Below are positions 32,925 through 41,054 of a stretch of DNA of 64,000 nucleotides, piece after piece (position 1 is the stretch's first letter; each line of letters starts with the position of its first letter). Source of the DNA: Marilutibacter chinensis (lineage in GTDB: Bacteria > Pseudomonadota > Gammaproteobacteria > Xanthomonadales > Xanthomonadaceae). The translations under genes and the position numbers were made by a program. The DNA is taken from NCBI RefSeq assembly GCF_021725675.1, contig NZ_JAKJPO010000001.1, positions 496,001 through 560,000 of the forward strand. The letters are read 5' to 3'. The notes beneath the pieces were generated by a model. It had not been told where the DNA came from. It did no database searches and saw only the letters and a list, made by a program, of their open reading frames with translations.

Positions 32925-33817
32925 ACGCGCCCCGCTCGGCTGCGACGACTGCTGGCGTTCCCCGCATGACCGCCGCCCTGCCCGTCGATGCCGTGGATGC
33001 CTGTGATGCCCTGGCCGACTGGCTGCGACGGTACCGGCACGTGTTCGTGCTTACCGGCGCCGGCTGCAGCACTGCATCGGGCATCCCCGACTACCGTGGC
33101 AGCGACGGCAACTGGAAACGCAGCGCGCCGATCACCTGGCAGGCCTTCAGCGGCGATCCCCTGGCGCGGGCGCGCTACTGGGCGCGCAGCCAGGTCGGCT
33201 GGCCACGCGTCGCCGCCGCAGGGCCGAACCCGGCCCATCTCGCCTTGACCCGCCTGCAGGCCCTGGAGCGGATCGAGCGACTGGTGACCCAGAACGTCGA
33301 TGGCCTGCACGAACGTGCCGGCAGCCGGGACGTGATCGACCTGCATGGACGCATCGACATGACGGTCTGCCTCGGCTGTGGCCTGCGGATGCCACGAGCC
33401 GGGATCCAGACGATGCTGGAGACGGCCAATCCCGAATGGACAGGACTGGACGCGGGCTCGGCGCCGGACGGCGACGCCGACCTCGAAGGGCGGGACTTCA
33501 GCCACTACCGGGTTCCGGACTGCGATGCCTGCGGCGGCCTGATCAAGCCCGACGTGGTGTTCTTCGGCGAGAACGTTCCGCGTGCCCGCGTCGATGCCGC
33601 CCATGCCGCGCTCGCCCGCGCCGACGCGATGCTGGTCGTGGGCTCCTCGCTGATGGTCTACTCGGGCTACCGCTTCGCCCGTCTCGCGCGCGGGCACGGC
33701 CTGCCGTTGGCGATCCTGACCCACGGCGTCAACCGCGCCGATCCGCTGGCGACGCTGAAGCTGGAAGCGGACGCGAGCACGGTACTGCCGGCTGCGGTGG
33801 CGCAGATGGAGCGCTGA
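32921..33817 (+). CDS. NAD-dependent protein deacylase (sirtuin)
   Basis: 298 residues of the SIR2 family. The NAD site has GAGCSTASGIPDYRG, the ribose contact TQNVDGLHERAGS, and the catalytic His in LHGRI. The structural zinc is held by two CxxC pairs (CLGCG and CDACGG), and GSSLMVYSG is the later NAD-binding strand. It removes acyl groups from lysines using NAD. The ATG at 32921 overlaps the LysR stop; an in-frame ATG at 32966 is close to the domain start as well. The extra insert around EWTGLDAGSAPDGDADLEGRDF between the zinc pairs is longer than in E. coli CobB and is of the larger class often seen in Xanthomonadaceae. Confidence 0.93.
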   Translation: MNAPRSAATTAGVPRMTAALPVDAVDACDALADWLRRYRHVFVLTGAGCSTASGIPDYRGSDGNWKRSAPITWQAFSGDPLARARYWARSQVGWPRVAAAGPNPAHLALTRLQALERIERLVTQNVDGLHERAGSRDVIDLHGRIDMTVCLGCGLRMPRAGIQTMLETANPEWTGLDAGSAPDGDADLEGRDFSHYRVPDCDACGGLIKPDVVFFGENVPRARVDAAHAALARADAMLVVGSSLMVYSGYRFARLARGHGLPLAILTHGVNRADPLATLKLEADASTVLPAAVAQMER

Positions 33818-33964
33818 CCCGTCCGCTTCCGTGCCCGCCTTCCACCTGCCTCGCGCCGGCATCGCCCGCCCGGCGGTGACGCGACTTCCGTGCCGCATCA
33901 CCGCCCCGCGCCTTCCTTGGGGCTATCCTTCCTGCCGTGGCGGGCGCCGCCGTCCGAGCGGCGC

Positions 33965-35389
33965 TCAGCGACCCCGATGCGGTGGCGGCACCGCGCGGTC
34001 GAGCTCGATGCGGTTCAGGTCCAGAAACAGGTCCCGCGCCATCACGCCCAGATCGGGCTGATCGATGAAGAAACCATTGGCGCCGAGGCCGTACAGCTGC
34101 AGCGCCTCGGCCATCACCGACTGTACCTGGCCGTTCGCCGACCGCGCGAGGAAGCGCTCTTCGGCACGCAGGGTGTACGGATGCACCAGCAGGCCCTGCC
34201 CGAGCGCGTGCGCCAGCATCGGGTGCACGAGTCCGGTGCTGCGCGCCGCCACCTCGGCGTTGCCGTCGCCATCGGCATCGACCGGCGGCTCCAGCGGCAG
34301 GCGCGGCAGCAGGTTGCCCTTCCATGGCCCCACGCCGGAAGCGTAGTTCGCCTTCATCCAGGCCAGCACCGGCTCGGTGGCGAACGCGCCGTAGCGGGTG
34401 TTGGCCCCCAGGCCGCCTTCGACCACGGTGTTCAATCCGCCGTACAGCGCGACCAGGTCACGACCCTGGGCAACGTTGTAGCGGACGTCGTAGGGCACCG
34501 CGTCGTGCAGGTCGTCGTAGAGCTGGACCAGCGGCAGGTCGACGCCGGCCGCCGGCATGATCGCCTTCTCCAGCTCGATCAGGTTCTCGAACTCGAAGCT
34601 CTGGATGAACACGCGCTCCGGATCGGTGAACCCCTCGGCGACCAGCGTCTCGATCAGCTTCGCGCCCAGCGACACGCTGATCGGCGTACCGTCCAGGTGG
34701 CGCCCTTCATGGGCGAAGTAGGTCGGATGCTTGGTCTCCGGATAGACGCCGATCCGGCGGTGGCCGCGGCTCTCGCGCTTGATCAGCTGCAGCACCTCGG
34801 CAAAGGTCGGAATCGCATAGCGGCCGTCATGGCGGGCGTTGCCGGGACGCACGCCGGGGATCCGCTCCTTCGCCCGCAGCGTCCTGATCTCCGCCAGGGT
34901 GAAATCCTCGGTGAACCAGCCGGTCAGCGGCTGGCCGTCGACGATCTTGGTGGTGCGGCGGTCGGCGAACTCCGGGCGCTCGGCGACATCGGTGGTGCCG
35001 GAAATCTCGTTCTCGTGACGGGCGATCAGCACACCGTCCCGGGTCGCGACCAGATCGGGTTCGATGAAGTCCGCACCTTGGCGGATCGCCAGCCGGTAGG
35101 CCTCCAGGGTGTGCTCGGGCCGGTAGCCGCTGGCGCCCCGGTGCGCGATCACGATCAGTCCGCCGTTGCCGGCAGGACGATGATGGCGCCCCGCCGTTCG
35201 GGCATTCGTGCTCTCTGCGGCGGGGAGGTCTGACATGCGGGCTTCATCGGCACGGGCCGGCGGCGAGCCGACGGCCAGCGAACAGGCGGTGATCGAGTAG
35301 AGCACGAAGGATGCCACCGCGGACGCCGCCCGTGCGGGCAGGCTTCGGCGCGGACGGATCCGGAGTGGCGCTTCGACAGATGGGTTCAC
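33965..35389 (-). CDS. glpQ: Periplasmic glycerophosphodiester phosphodiesterase
   Basis: 474 residues with an N-terminal signal segment (AASAVASFVLYSITACSLAVG). The GDPD motifs are intact: His83-Arg84 (IAHRGASG), Glu110 and Asp112 (FIEPDL), His125 (ARHENEIS). It hydrolyses glycerophosphodiesters, such as deacylated phospholipids, to glycerol 3-phosphate and an alcohol. Length and periplasmic targeting fit GlpQ rather than UgpQ. A DADGDGNAE stretch near residue 370 resembles a calcium-binding loop. GGAGG precedes the ATG. It could use the products of the phospholipases encoded at 3-6 kb, but the two loci are not linked. Confidence 0.9.
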   Translation of the reverse strand: MNPSVEAPLRIRPRRSLPARAASAVASFVLYSITACSLAVGSPPARADEARMSDLPAAESTNARTAGRHHRPAGNGGLIVIAHRGASGYRPEHTLEAYRLAIRQGADFIEPDLVATRDGVLIARHENEISGTTDVAERPEFADRRTTKIVDGQPLTGWFTEDFTLAEIRTLRAKERIPGVRPGNARHDGRYAIPTFAEVLQLIKRESRGHRRIGVYPETKHPTYFAHEGRHLDGTPISVSLGAKLIETLVAEGFTDPERVFIQSFEFENLIELEKAIMPAAGVDLPLVQLYDDLHDAVPYDVRYNVAQGRDLVALYGGLNTVVEGGLGANTRYGAFATEPVLAWMKANYASGVGPWKGNLLPRLPLEPPVDADGDGNAEVAARSTGLVHPMLAHALGQGLLVHPYTLRAEERFLARSANGQVQSVMAEALQLYGLGANGFFIDQPDLGVMARDLFLDLNRIELDRAVPPPHRGR

Positions 35390-35544
35390 GGGGTGCCTCC
35401 AATGGCGGGCCGCGGACGCGGCAGGGGTCGGGTCGCCGACTCCCCCTGACAGCCGACGCGCCCAGCCTCGCCCGCGCGGATTGCGGTCCGATGACCGTCA
35501 TGCGTAGCCGTGGTGACCCTGTGACCCGGGCCACGATGCGCCGC

Positions 35545-36669
35545 TCAGCGCGGAGCGACGTAACCGCCCGCCACGCCTTGCGGCGACAGCACCAGCTGCC
35601 AGAGCTGGGCGCGGCGGGTCCGGAAGGTCGCCATCGAACCGGCCAGGTAGAACCGCCACATCCGCCGGAAGCGCTCGTCGTAACGCGGCGGCAGCGAATC
35701 CCACGCCTGTTCGACGTTGCGCCGCCAGGCCTGCAGGGTCAGGTCGTAGTCGGTGCCGAAGTTGTGCCAGTCCTCGATGACGAACCGTCCCTCGACCGCG
35801 GTCGCGATCTGCGCCGGCGACGGCAGCATCGAGTTCGGGAAGATGTAGCGCGCGATCCACGGATCGGTCGCGCGATGGCTGAGGTTGCTGCCGATCGTGT
35901 GCAGCAGGCACAGGCCGTCGTCCGGCAGGCAACGCCGCACCACGTCCATGAAGGTCGCGTAGTTGGCGTGGCCGACGTGCTCGAACATGCCGATCGAGAC
36001 GACCCGGTCGAAACGCTCGTCCACGTCGCGGTAGTCCTGCAGACGGATCTCGACCGGCAACCCGTCGCACAGCTCCCGCGCGAACGTGGCCTGCTCCTGT
36101 GAGATGGTGATGCCGACGCCTTCCACACCGTGGCGCCTGGCGGCAAACCTCAGCAGTTCGCCCCAGCCGCAGCCGATGTCGAGCACGCGCATGCCCGGCG
36201 CCAGCCCGAGCTTGCGGCAGGCCAGGTCGAGCTTGGCCTCCTGGGCAGCGTCCAGGTCGGCCGCGTCGCGCCAGTAGCCGCAGCTGTAGACCAGCCGGCG
36301 GCCGAGCATCGCCCGGTACAGGTCGTTGCCCAGGTCATAATGGCGGCGTCCGACCTCACGGCTGCGGCGCCGGGTCTGCAGGTTGAACCAGCGTCCGCGC
36401 AGCCGGTCGAGGGCGGCCTGCCAGCCGCTCACCCGCTGATCGAGCCGGGCCTGCATCAGCCGCGCCAGGAAGCCGTCCAGCGAGGCGACGTCCCACCAGC
36501 CGTCCATGTACGATTCGCCGAGCCCCAGCGAGCCCTGCGCGAGTACCCGCGCATGGAAGCGCTCGTCGTGGATCCGCGGATCGCACGGGCCCTCGCCATC
36601 GACGCGCACGCCGGCCTCGGCCAGCAGGCCTTCCACCCTGCGCTTGATCGGAGAATGCGTTCCGGTCAT
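35545..36669 (-). CDS. Cyclopropane-fatty-acyl-phospholipid synthase-like methyltransferase
   Basis: 374 residues. The N-terminal half matches the Cfa lipid-binding part, with the active-site Cys130 in LVYSCGYW. The methyltransferase core has the SAM motif VLDIGCGWG (162-170), then GITISQEQATFA and FDRVVSIGMFEHVGH with the conserved Glu and His. The end matches Cfa (FYLAGSMATFRTRRAQLWQLVLSPQG). The enzyme adds a methylene from S-adenosylmethionine to unsaturated acyl chains in the membrane. The ATG at 36669 is chosen; a GTG at 36699 is possible and neither has a clear ribosome site. Confidence 0.9.
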   Translation of the reverse strand: MTGTHSPIKRRVEGLLAEAGVRVDGEGPCDPRIHDERFHARVLAQGSLGLGESYMDGWWDVASLDGFLARLMQARLDQRVSGWQAALDRLRGRWFNLQTRRRSREVGRRHYDLGNDLYRAMLGRRLVYSCGYWRDAADLDAAQEAKLDLACRKLGLAPGMRVLDIGCGWGELLRFAARRHGVEGVGITISQEQATFARELCDGLPVEIRLQDYRDVDERFDRVVSIGMFEHVGHANYATFMDVVRRCLPDDGLCLLHTIGSNLSHRATDPWIARYIFPNSMLPSPAQIATAVEGRFVIEDWHNFGTDYDLTLQAWRRNVEQAWDSLPPRYDERFRRMWRFYLAGSMATFRTRRAQLWQLVLSPQGVAGGYVAPR

Positions 36670-36785
36670 GGCACCATCGCGCTGCGGCAGTTCGGGCACT
36701 CCCTGCCAGGTTGTCGGAAAACGCGCGTCCTTTGCGTTTCGGGGCGCGGACGGTCGGACCCCCGCCCGGCGCCCATTTGCCTACC

Positions 36786-37631
36786 TCACTCGGCAGCGAA
36801 CAGCTCCCGGTACTTCTCGGCGACATGCGCACGCAGCACCGACGCCGGCACCTGCACGGACTGCTCGCCGTCCGAGTACGGCCCCACCTGGTAGGGCGGG
36901 AACACGAAACGGATCGCGGCGATGCGCCCGTCGCGGCCGATGACCGGTTCGAACTCGCTGTAGTTGTCGGGTTCCGGACCGGTGCCGTCCTCGATCATCC
37001 GGCTGGCGTCGCGCAGCATCCGCTCGCGCTCGCCCGGCGCCAGCTCGTCGGCGTCCAGGCGCTGCGACAGCGCGGTGTGCAGGGACTCCCTGACCTGCGT
37101 CGAGATCACCGGCCATCCGTCTCCGTCCTCGGGAAAGAGGTCGGTGATCCGCAACCGCCGCTGCTCTCCAGGCAGCCAGACGAAGCGCGCCAGCAGCGGC
37201 GAGCTGTGGGCGCCGCCGGTGTAGCTGCTGCCGTCGGCGGCGATCGCGAACAATTCCGGAGTGGCGGCGACCTGGGTGAAGGTCAGCGACAGGTCGTACG
37301 GCGCGGCCGTCTCCCCGTCCGCGCGCGCCGCGACCGCCTGCATCAGGTCCTCGCGGGCATCGTCGGCATAGTGCTTGAGTTCGGCCGCCAGCCCGGGGTA
37401 CTTCATCGCCGAAGGCGGATAGGTGATTCCGATGACGTAGTCGGAGGTGACCTCGGACACGTCCTTCAGTTCCACCGGTTCGGGCGGGACGGACTGCGGG
37501 GACGATCCCGCCGTCGCCCCGGTGCTTGCCGGACCGGCGTCCGGGCTGGTGGCGGGCGGATTGCCGCGGTCACAGGCGGCAAGGACGGCAGCGGTGGAAA
37601 GGATCAAGACAGGAACGACGACGCGACGCAT
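36786..37631 (-). CDS. Lipoprotein with DUF3298-type domain
   Basis: 281 residues. A lipobox (STAAVLAAC) follows the signal segment, then a Pro/Ser/Thr-rich linker. The globular part has TGGAHSSPLLARFVWLPGEQRRLRITDLFPE and FVFPPYQVGPYSDGEQSVQVPAS, the hallmarks of DUF4163/DUF3298 (RsiV-like) domains. Members are secreted and bind lysozyme in RsiV, but the function in most is unknown. The ATG at 37631 directly precedes the signal; an ATG at 37640 adds three residues. It is encoded close to the Cfa-like gene on the same strand, but nothing else links them. Confidence 0.78.
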   Translation of the reverse strand: MRRVVVPVLILSTAAVLAACDRGNPPATSPDAGPASTGATAGSSPQSVPPEPVELKDVSEVTSDYVIGITYPPSAMKYPGLAAELKHYADDAREDLMQAVAARADGETAAPYDLSLTFTQVAATPELFAIAADGSSYTGGAHSSPLLARFVWLPGEQRRLRITDLFPEDGDGWPVISTQVRESLHTALSQRLDADELAPGERERMLRDASRMIEDGTGPEPDNYSEFEPVIGRDGRIAAIRFVFPPYQVGPYSDGEQSVQVPASVLRAHVAEKYRELFAAE

Positions 37632-37749
37632 AGGCTCCATCCCGGGATGCAATGCCATCAAGTTACCGGGATCGACGTGATGCAACCATCACGGAATCAT
37701 CGGACCGCCGTCGTCCGCAAGCCGTGCCCGCGTCCGCCCCCCGGCCCCG

Positions 37750-38046
37750 TCAGGCCAGCAGCGCCTGGTATTCCGGATGCCGCTTCACCCATGCCTCGGC
37801 ATAGGAGCACTGCGTCCTCACCGCCAGTTGCGCCTGCCGCGCATACTCGAACGCCGCGCGCACCAGGTGACCGGCGACTCCACGGCCGCCGATCGCTTCC
37901 GGCACCCAGGTATGGGTGACCACCAGGACCCGGCCATCCAGGCGGTAGTCCAGGTACGCCCTCGTGTCATCGACCACCGTGGCGAAGCGGTGGACGTCGG
38001 CGTCATGGTGGATCGTCGGCGCGGTGGCGGGGGTCTGTTCGGTCAT
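37750..38046 (-). CDS. Small GNAT-family N-acetyltransferase (YjdJ-like)
   Basis: 98 residues, the short single-domain GNAT form. The acetyl-CoA loop is GGRGVAGHLVRAAFEYAR (the Q/R-x-x-G-x-G/A type), preceded by DYRLDGRVLVVTHTWVPEAI. GGAG lies eight bases before the ATG at 38046. Proteins of this COG2388 family acetylate an unknown target. The upstream side faces the sigma-54 promoter region of the small gene on the other strand. Confidence 0.85.
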   Translation of the reverse strand: MTEQTPATAPTIHHDADVHRFATVVDDTRAYLDYRLDGRVLVVTHTWVPEAIGGRGVAGHLVRAAFEYARQAQLAVRTQCSYAEAWVKRHPEYQALLA

Positions 38047-38195
38047 GCAGGGACTCCAGAGGACGACATTGACGGTAGCGCGGCCGGGCCGACCGCCTCC
38101 AACTATTAACACGGCCGGCCTTCCCTGCCGGTGAGCCCGCGGGTCGGGGATTTGGCTGCGTTTCAGCTCGGATCGACCCGACTCGTGGCCAGCAT

Positions 38196-38210
38196 TGACG
38201 TATTGCGTCA
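38196..38210. promoter_or_regulatory. Inverted repeat upstream of the sigma-54 promoter
   Basis: TGACG-TATTG-CGTCA is a perfect palindrome with 5-base arms. It is centred about 75 bases before the expected start of transcription, where sigma-54 activators often bind. Confidence 0.5.
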
Positions 38211-38222
38211 CATTTTTGACCG

Positions 38223-38248
38223 GATCACGACCGCCTGGACGTGATCAC
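38223..38248. promoter_or_regulatory. Inverted repeats beside the sigma-54 promoter
   Basis: GATCACG (38223-38229) pairs perfectly with CGTGATC (38240-38246), 10 bases apart, and the second arm extends into the 8-base palindrome GTGATCAC (38241-38248). It ends two bases before the -24 element, a position from which a bound protein could block or help polymerase. Confidence 0.5.
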
Positions 38249-38250
38249 TA

Positions 38251-38266
38251 TTGGCACGAAACATGC
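38251..38266 (+). promoter_or_regulatory. Sigma-54 (RpoN) promoter of the 65-codon gene
   Basis: TTGGCACG-AAAC-ATGC agrees with the -24/-12 consensus yTGGCACG-N4-TTGC at all but one base. The essential GG (38253-38254) and GC (38265-38266) are at the correct spacing. Transcription should start near 38278, leaving a leader of about 24 bases with AAGGGGAG ahead of the ATG at 38302. Confidence 0.8.
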
Positions 38267-38301
38267 GAAACCCCGGGTAAGCGTCAAGGGGAGACAGGGC
38301 A

Positions 38302-38499
38302 ATGACCAGCAACCAGATCGCTTTGATCCAGTCCGCCAGCGACTCGGTCCTGATCGACCGTCTGTTCACGCTGGTGCGCAGCGGCGCGGCCGGCGACGAA
38401 TTCGACGTGATCGACACCGAGGTGTACGAGCGCTTCGCCCGCTCCTACGGCCAGCCGACGGACGAGATGGTCCGCGAGGACCACCTGCTCGCCGCCTGA
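38302..38499 (+). CDS. Small hypothetical protein under sigma-54 control
   Basis: 65 residues, acidic, with no membrane segment, signal peptide or cysteine. I do not recognise the family. The N-terminal half is predicted to be helical (IALIQSASDSVLIDRLFTLVRSG) and the second half has the pattern FDVIDTEVYERFARSYGQ. The gene is real by position: an AAGGGGAG ribosome site eleven bases before the ATG, a near-perfect sigma-54 promoter and three inverted repeats upstream. Genes of this kind in the family of organisms suggested are linked to nitrogen, motility or pilus control, but no such gene is beside it. Confidence 0.65.
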   Translation: MTSNQIALIQSASDSVLIDRLFTLVRSGAAGDEFDVIDTEVYERFARSYGQPTDEMVREDHLLAA

Positions 38500-38516
38500 G
38501 CGGCACCCGGGCACCG

Positions 38517-38550
38517 CCCGCACGGCGGCCCTACCCGCACGGCGGCCCTA
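38517..38550. repeat. 17-base perfect tandem duplication
   Basis: CCCGCACGGCGGCCCTA occurs twice in a row (38517-38533 and 38534-38550). The second copy supplies the stop codon of the rhomboid gene. The duplication lies between convergent genes. Confidence 0.9.
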
Positions 38551-39153
38551 CATGAACGACGGGCTGGCCAGCTGACGCAGGAAGTGCTGGCCGACCTGCG
38601 GCTCCATGAACAGCATGAACAGCACACCGTAGATCGCGCCGGACAGGTGCGCGCTGTGGTTGATGTTGTCGCCGCCGTTGCGGTCCATCCAGAACGAATA
38701 CGCCACGTACGCCACCGCGTAGACGATCGCCGGCACCGGCAGGAAGAACACGAAGATCAACGACCACGGCGCCAGCAGGATGTAGGCGAACAGCACCGCC
38801 GATACCGCACCGGACGCGCCCAGGCTGCGATAGTGCGGATCATGGCGATGGCGCAGCCAGGTCGGCAGGATCGCGACCACGATCGCCGACACGTAGAACA
38901 GCACGAAGCCGGCGTAGCCGATCCGCGGCAGGAAGAACGGTTCGATCGCGCGGCCGAAGAAGAACAGCGTGATCATGTTGAACAGCAGGTGCTGCCAGTC
39001 CGCATGGATGAAGCCATGGGTGACCAGGCGGTCGTACTGGCGCTTGCGCTCGATCGCCGGCGGCCAGAGGATCAGCCGCTCGAGCAGCCGCGGCTTCTCG
39101 AACGCCTGCCAGGTCACCAGCACGGTGATCGCGATCAGTATCAGGGTCGGCAT
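38548..39153 (-). CDS. Rhomboid-family intramembrane serine protease
   Basis: 201 residues with six membrane segments. The catalytic dyad is Ser114 in GASG and His169 in HSAHLSGA; the conserved H-bonding residues are in HADWQHLLFNM. This resembles the short GlpG-like bacterial rhomboids without an N-terminal cytosolic domain. They cut transmembrane helices inside the membrane. The ATG at 39153 has GAGAG upstream. No substrate is evident. Confidence 0.9.
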   Translation of the reverse strand: MPTLILIAITVLVTWQAFEKPRLLERLILWPPAIERKRQYDRLVTHGFIHADWQHLLFNMITLFFFGRAIEPFFLPRIGYAGFVLFYVSAIVVAILPTWLRHRHDPHYRSLGASGAVSAVLFAYILLAPWSLIFVFFLPVPAIVYAVAYVAYSFWMDRNGGDNINHSAHLSGAIYGVLFMLFMEPQVGQHFLRQLASPSFM

Positions 39154-39217
39154 CGGTTCTCTCGCATGTTCTCGTCCATTCCCCTCGCCGTGGCGAGGGG
39201 ACACCTGCGCTGGCCGG

Positions 39218-40801
39218 TCACGCCGTGCGGTAATGGTCCTGCATCGGATAGCGGCGGGCGTACAGCGCGAACAGGATCGCCGCCACGAACGCGAACGCCG
39301 CGAAGAAGAAGGTCAGGAACGCGTTCTCGCTCAGGCCGGTGCTGGCGATCTGCGCGGTCACCGCCTCGTTGCGCACCGCCGCATTGGTCATCAGCACCCA
39401 CAGGTTGCCGTAGGACACCGACAGCAGCCAGAAGCTCATGATCGTGCCCTTCATCGAACGCGGCGCCTGGCTGTAGGCGAACTCCAGCCCGGTCGCCGAG
39501 ACCAGCACCTCGCCGAAGGTCAACAACAAATACGGCAGGATCTGCCACGCCAGCGACACCGTGTCGCCACCGTCGATCCACAGCTGGATCAGCCCGGCCA
39601 CGATCCAGGCCACGCCCGAGAACGCGATGCCGAAGCCCATCCGCCGCAGCGCGGTCGGCTCGAAGCCGACGCGGCGCAGCAGCGGATACAGCACCAGGTT
39701 GTTGAACGGAATCAGCGCCATCACCATGATCGGGTTCAGCGCCTGCATCTGCGCGGCGCTGACCACCAACCAGCTCGGCCACCACCACAGCTCGTGCGGG
39801 ATGTGCATGGTCTGGCCCTGCAGCACCCAGGTCGAGGCCTTCTGGTCGAACAGCGACCAGAACGGCGTGACCAGGGCGAACACGATCAGGATCCGCAGCA
39901 CCGCACGCACGCCCTCGACCGCGTGCGCCGGATGCCGGCCGCCCGCACGCTCCAGCTGCATCGACGCGCCGGTCCCGACCAGCGCGATCAGCAGTCCCAG
40001 GCCGACCAGCACCGCCTTGACGAAGCCCAGCGACGGGATCAGCGCCAGCGATGCGACCGCCAGCACCACGCCCGCGATCGCGATCAGGGTGCCCGCGCCC
40101 TTCCCCGGCGCCGGCCCGAACAGTGCGCTGCGCACCACGTTGAGGAAGGAATCCGGGTCCGGCGGCGACGGCGGCACGTGCACGTACTTGCGGCGCCCGG
40201 CCCAGAAGATCACCGTGGCGATGAACATCAGGATGCCGGGGATGCCGAACGCCACGCTCGGCCCGTAGTTGCGCAGGAAGATCGGCATCAGCAGCGACGC
40301 GAAGAAGCTGCCGAAGTTGATCGTCCAGTAGAACGCGTCGTAGACGACCTTCGCCAACGACTTGTTGCTCTGGTCGAACTGGTCGCCGACGAAGGCCGAG
40401 ACCAGCGGTTTGATCCCGCCCGACCCCAGCGCGATCAGGAACAGGCCGGTGTAGAAGCCGGTGCGGTTGTCCTCGAACAGCGCCAGGCACGCATGGCCGG
40501 CGCAGTACACCAGCGACAGCCACAGCACCGTGTTGTACTTGCCGAAGAAGCGGTCCGACAGCCAGCCGCCCAGCAGCGGGAAGAAGTACACGCCGATGAC
40601 GAAGGTGTGGAAGACGTCCTTGGCCGCGCCCTCGCGGTCCGCCTCCGGCAGGTAGGCCAGCAGGATGCTGCTGACCAGGAACGGCACCAGGATGTTGCGC
40701 ATCCCGTAGAAACTGAACCGCTCGCAGGCCTCGTTGCCGATGATGTAGGGAATCTGCCGGGGCATCTGCCCGGCATTGGCGGTCGCGGCGGGGGTCGACA
40801 T
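39218..40801 (-). CDS. POT-family proton-coupled oligopeptide transporter
   Basis: 527 residues with about 14 membrane segments of the major facilitator fold. The PTR2 motif EACERFSFYGMRNILVPFL (ExxERFxYYG form) occurs in helix 1. The second signature appears in FGSFFASLLMPIF in helix 5. Di- and tripeptides are taken up with protons. The ATG at 40801 is chosen; the frame is open 11 codons further. Divergent from the M14-like peptidase gene, so it may help to import peptides made by the secreted peptidases in this window. Confidence 0.9.
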   Translation of the reverse strand: MSTPAATANAGQMPRQIPYIIGNEACERFSFYGMRNILVPFLVSSILLAYLPEADREGAAKDVFHTFVIGVYFFPLLGGWLSDRFFGKYNTVLWLSLVYCAGHACLALFEDNRTGFYTGLFLIALGSGGIKPLVSAFVGDQFDQSNKSLAKVVYDAFYWTINFGSFFASLLMPIFLRNYGPSVAFGIPGILMFIATVIFWAGRRKYVHVPPSPPDPDSFLNVVRSALFGPAPGKGAGTLIAIAGVVLAVASLALIPSLGFVKAVLVGLGLLIALVGTGASMQLERAGGRHPAHAVEGVRAVLRILIVFALVTPFWSLFDQKASTWVLQGQTMHIPHELWWWPSWLVVSAAQMQALNPIMVMALIPFNNLVLYPLLRRVGFEPTALRRMGFGIAFSGVAWIVAGLIQLWIDGGDTVSLAWQILPYLLLTFGEVLVSATGLEFAYSQAPRSMKGTIMSFWLLSVSYGNLWVLMTNAAVRNEAVTAQIASTGLSENAFLTFFFAAFAFVAAILFALYARRYPMQDHYRTA

Positions 40802-41054
40802 CAAGTGGTTCCGGGGACTGGCACGAAGGGGCAAGCCTACCTCAGACCGGCTTGTCGAGGGATGTCCGGAACTGCGCTCCGTCGTGAATCAACCTGAACC
40901 CACGCTCATGGGCGGGCCGCTGCTTCCGCATCGACGGATCGTGCACTGCAACAACCCACACTGCTGACACCTGCTGTCGGCAGACGCCTGTACGCGCCCT
41001 GGCGTCGCGGCATCCCTCCGCTACCATACGGCGCTCCTTCACAAGGCCCGCCCG

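Noticed and set aside
32921..33817. Sirtuin as a phage-defence effector (Thoeris or DSR type)
   Set aside because: The zinc-binding deacylase motifs are intact, no TIR or other defence gene is nearby, and the gene is coupled to a LysR regulator.
36786..37631. RsiV-type anti-sigma factor
   Set aside because: The domain is of the DUF3298 type, but there is no sigma-binding N-terminal domain and no sigma factor gene beside it. It has a lipobox.
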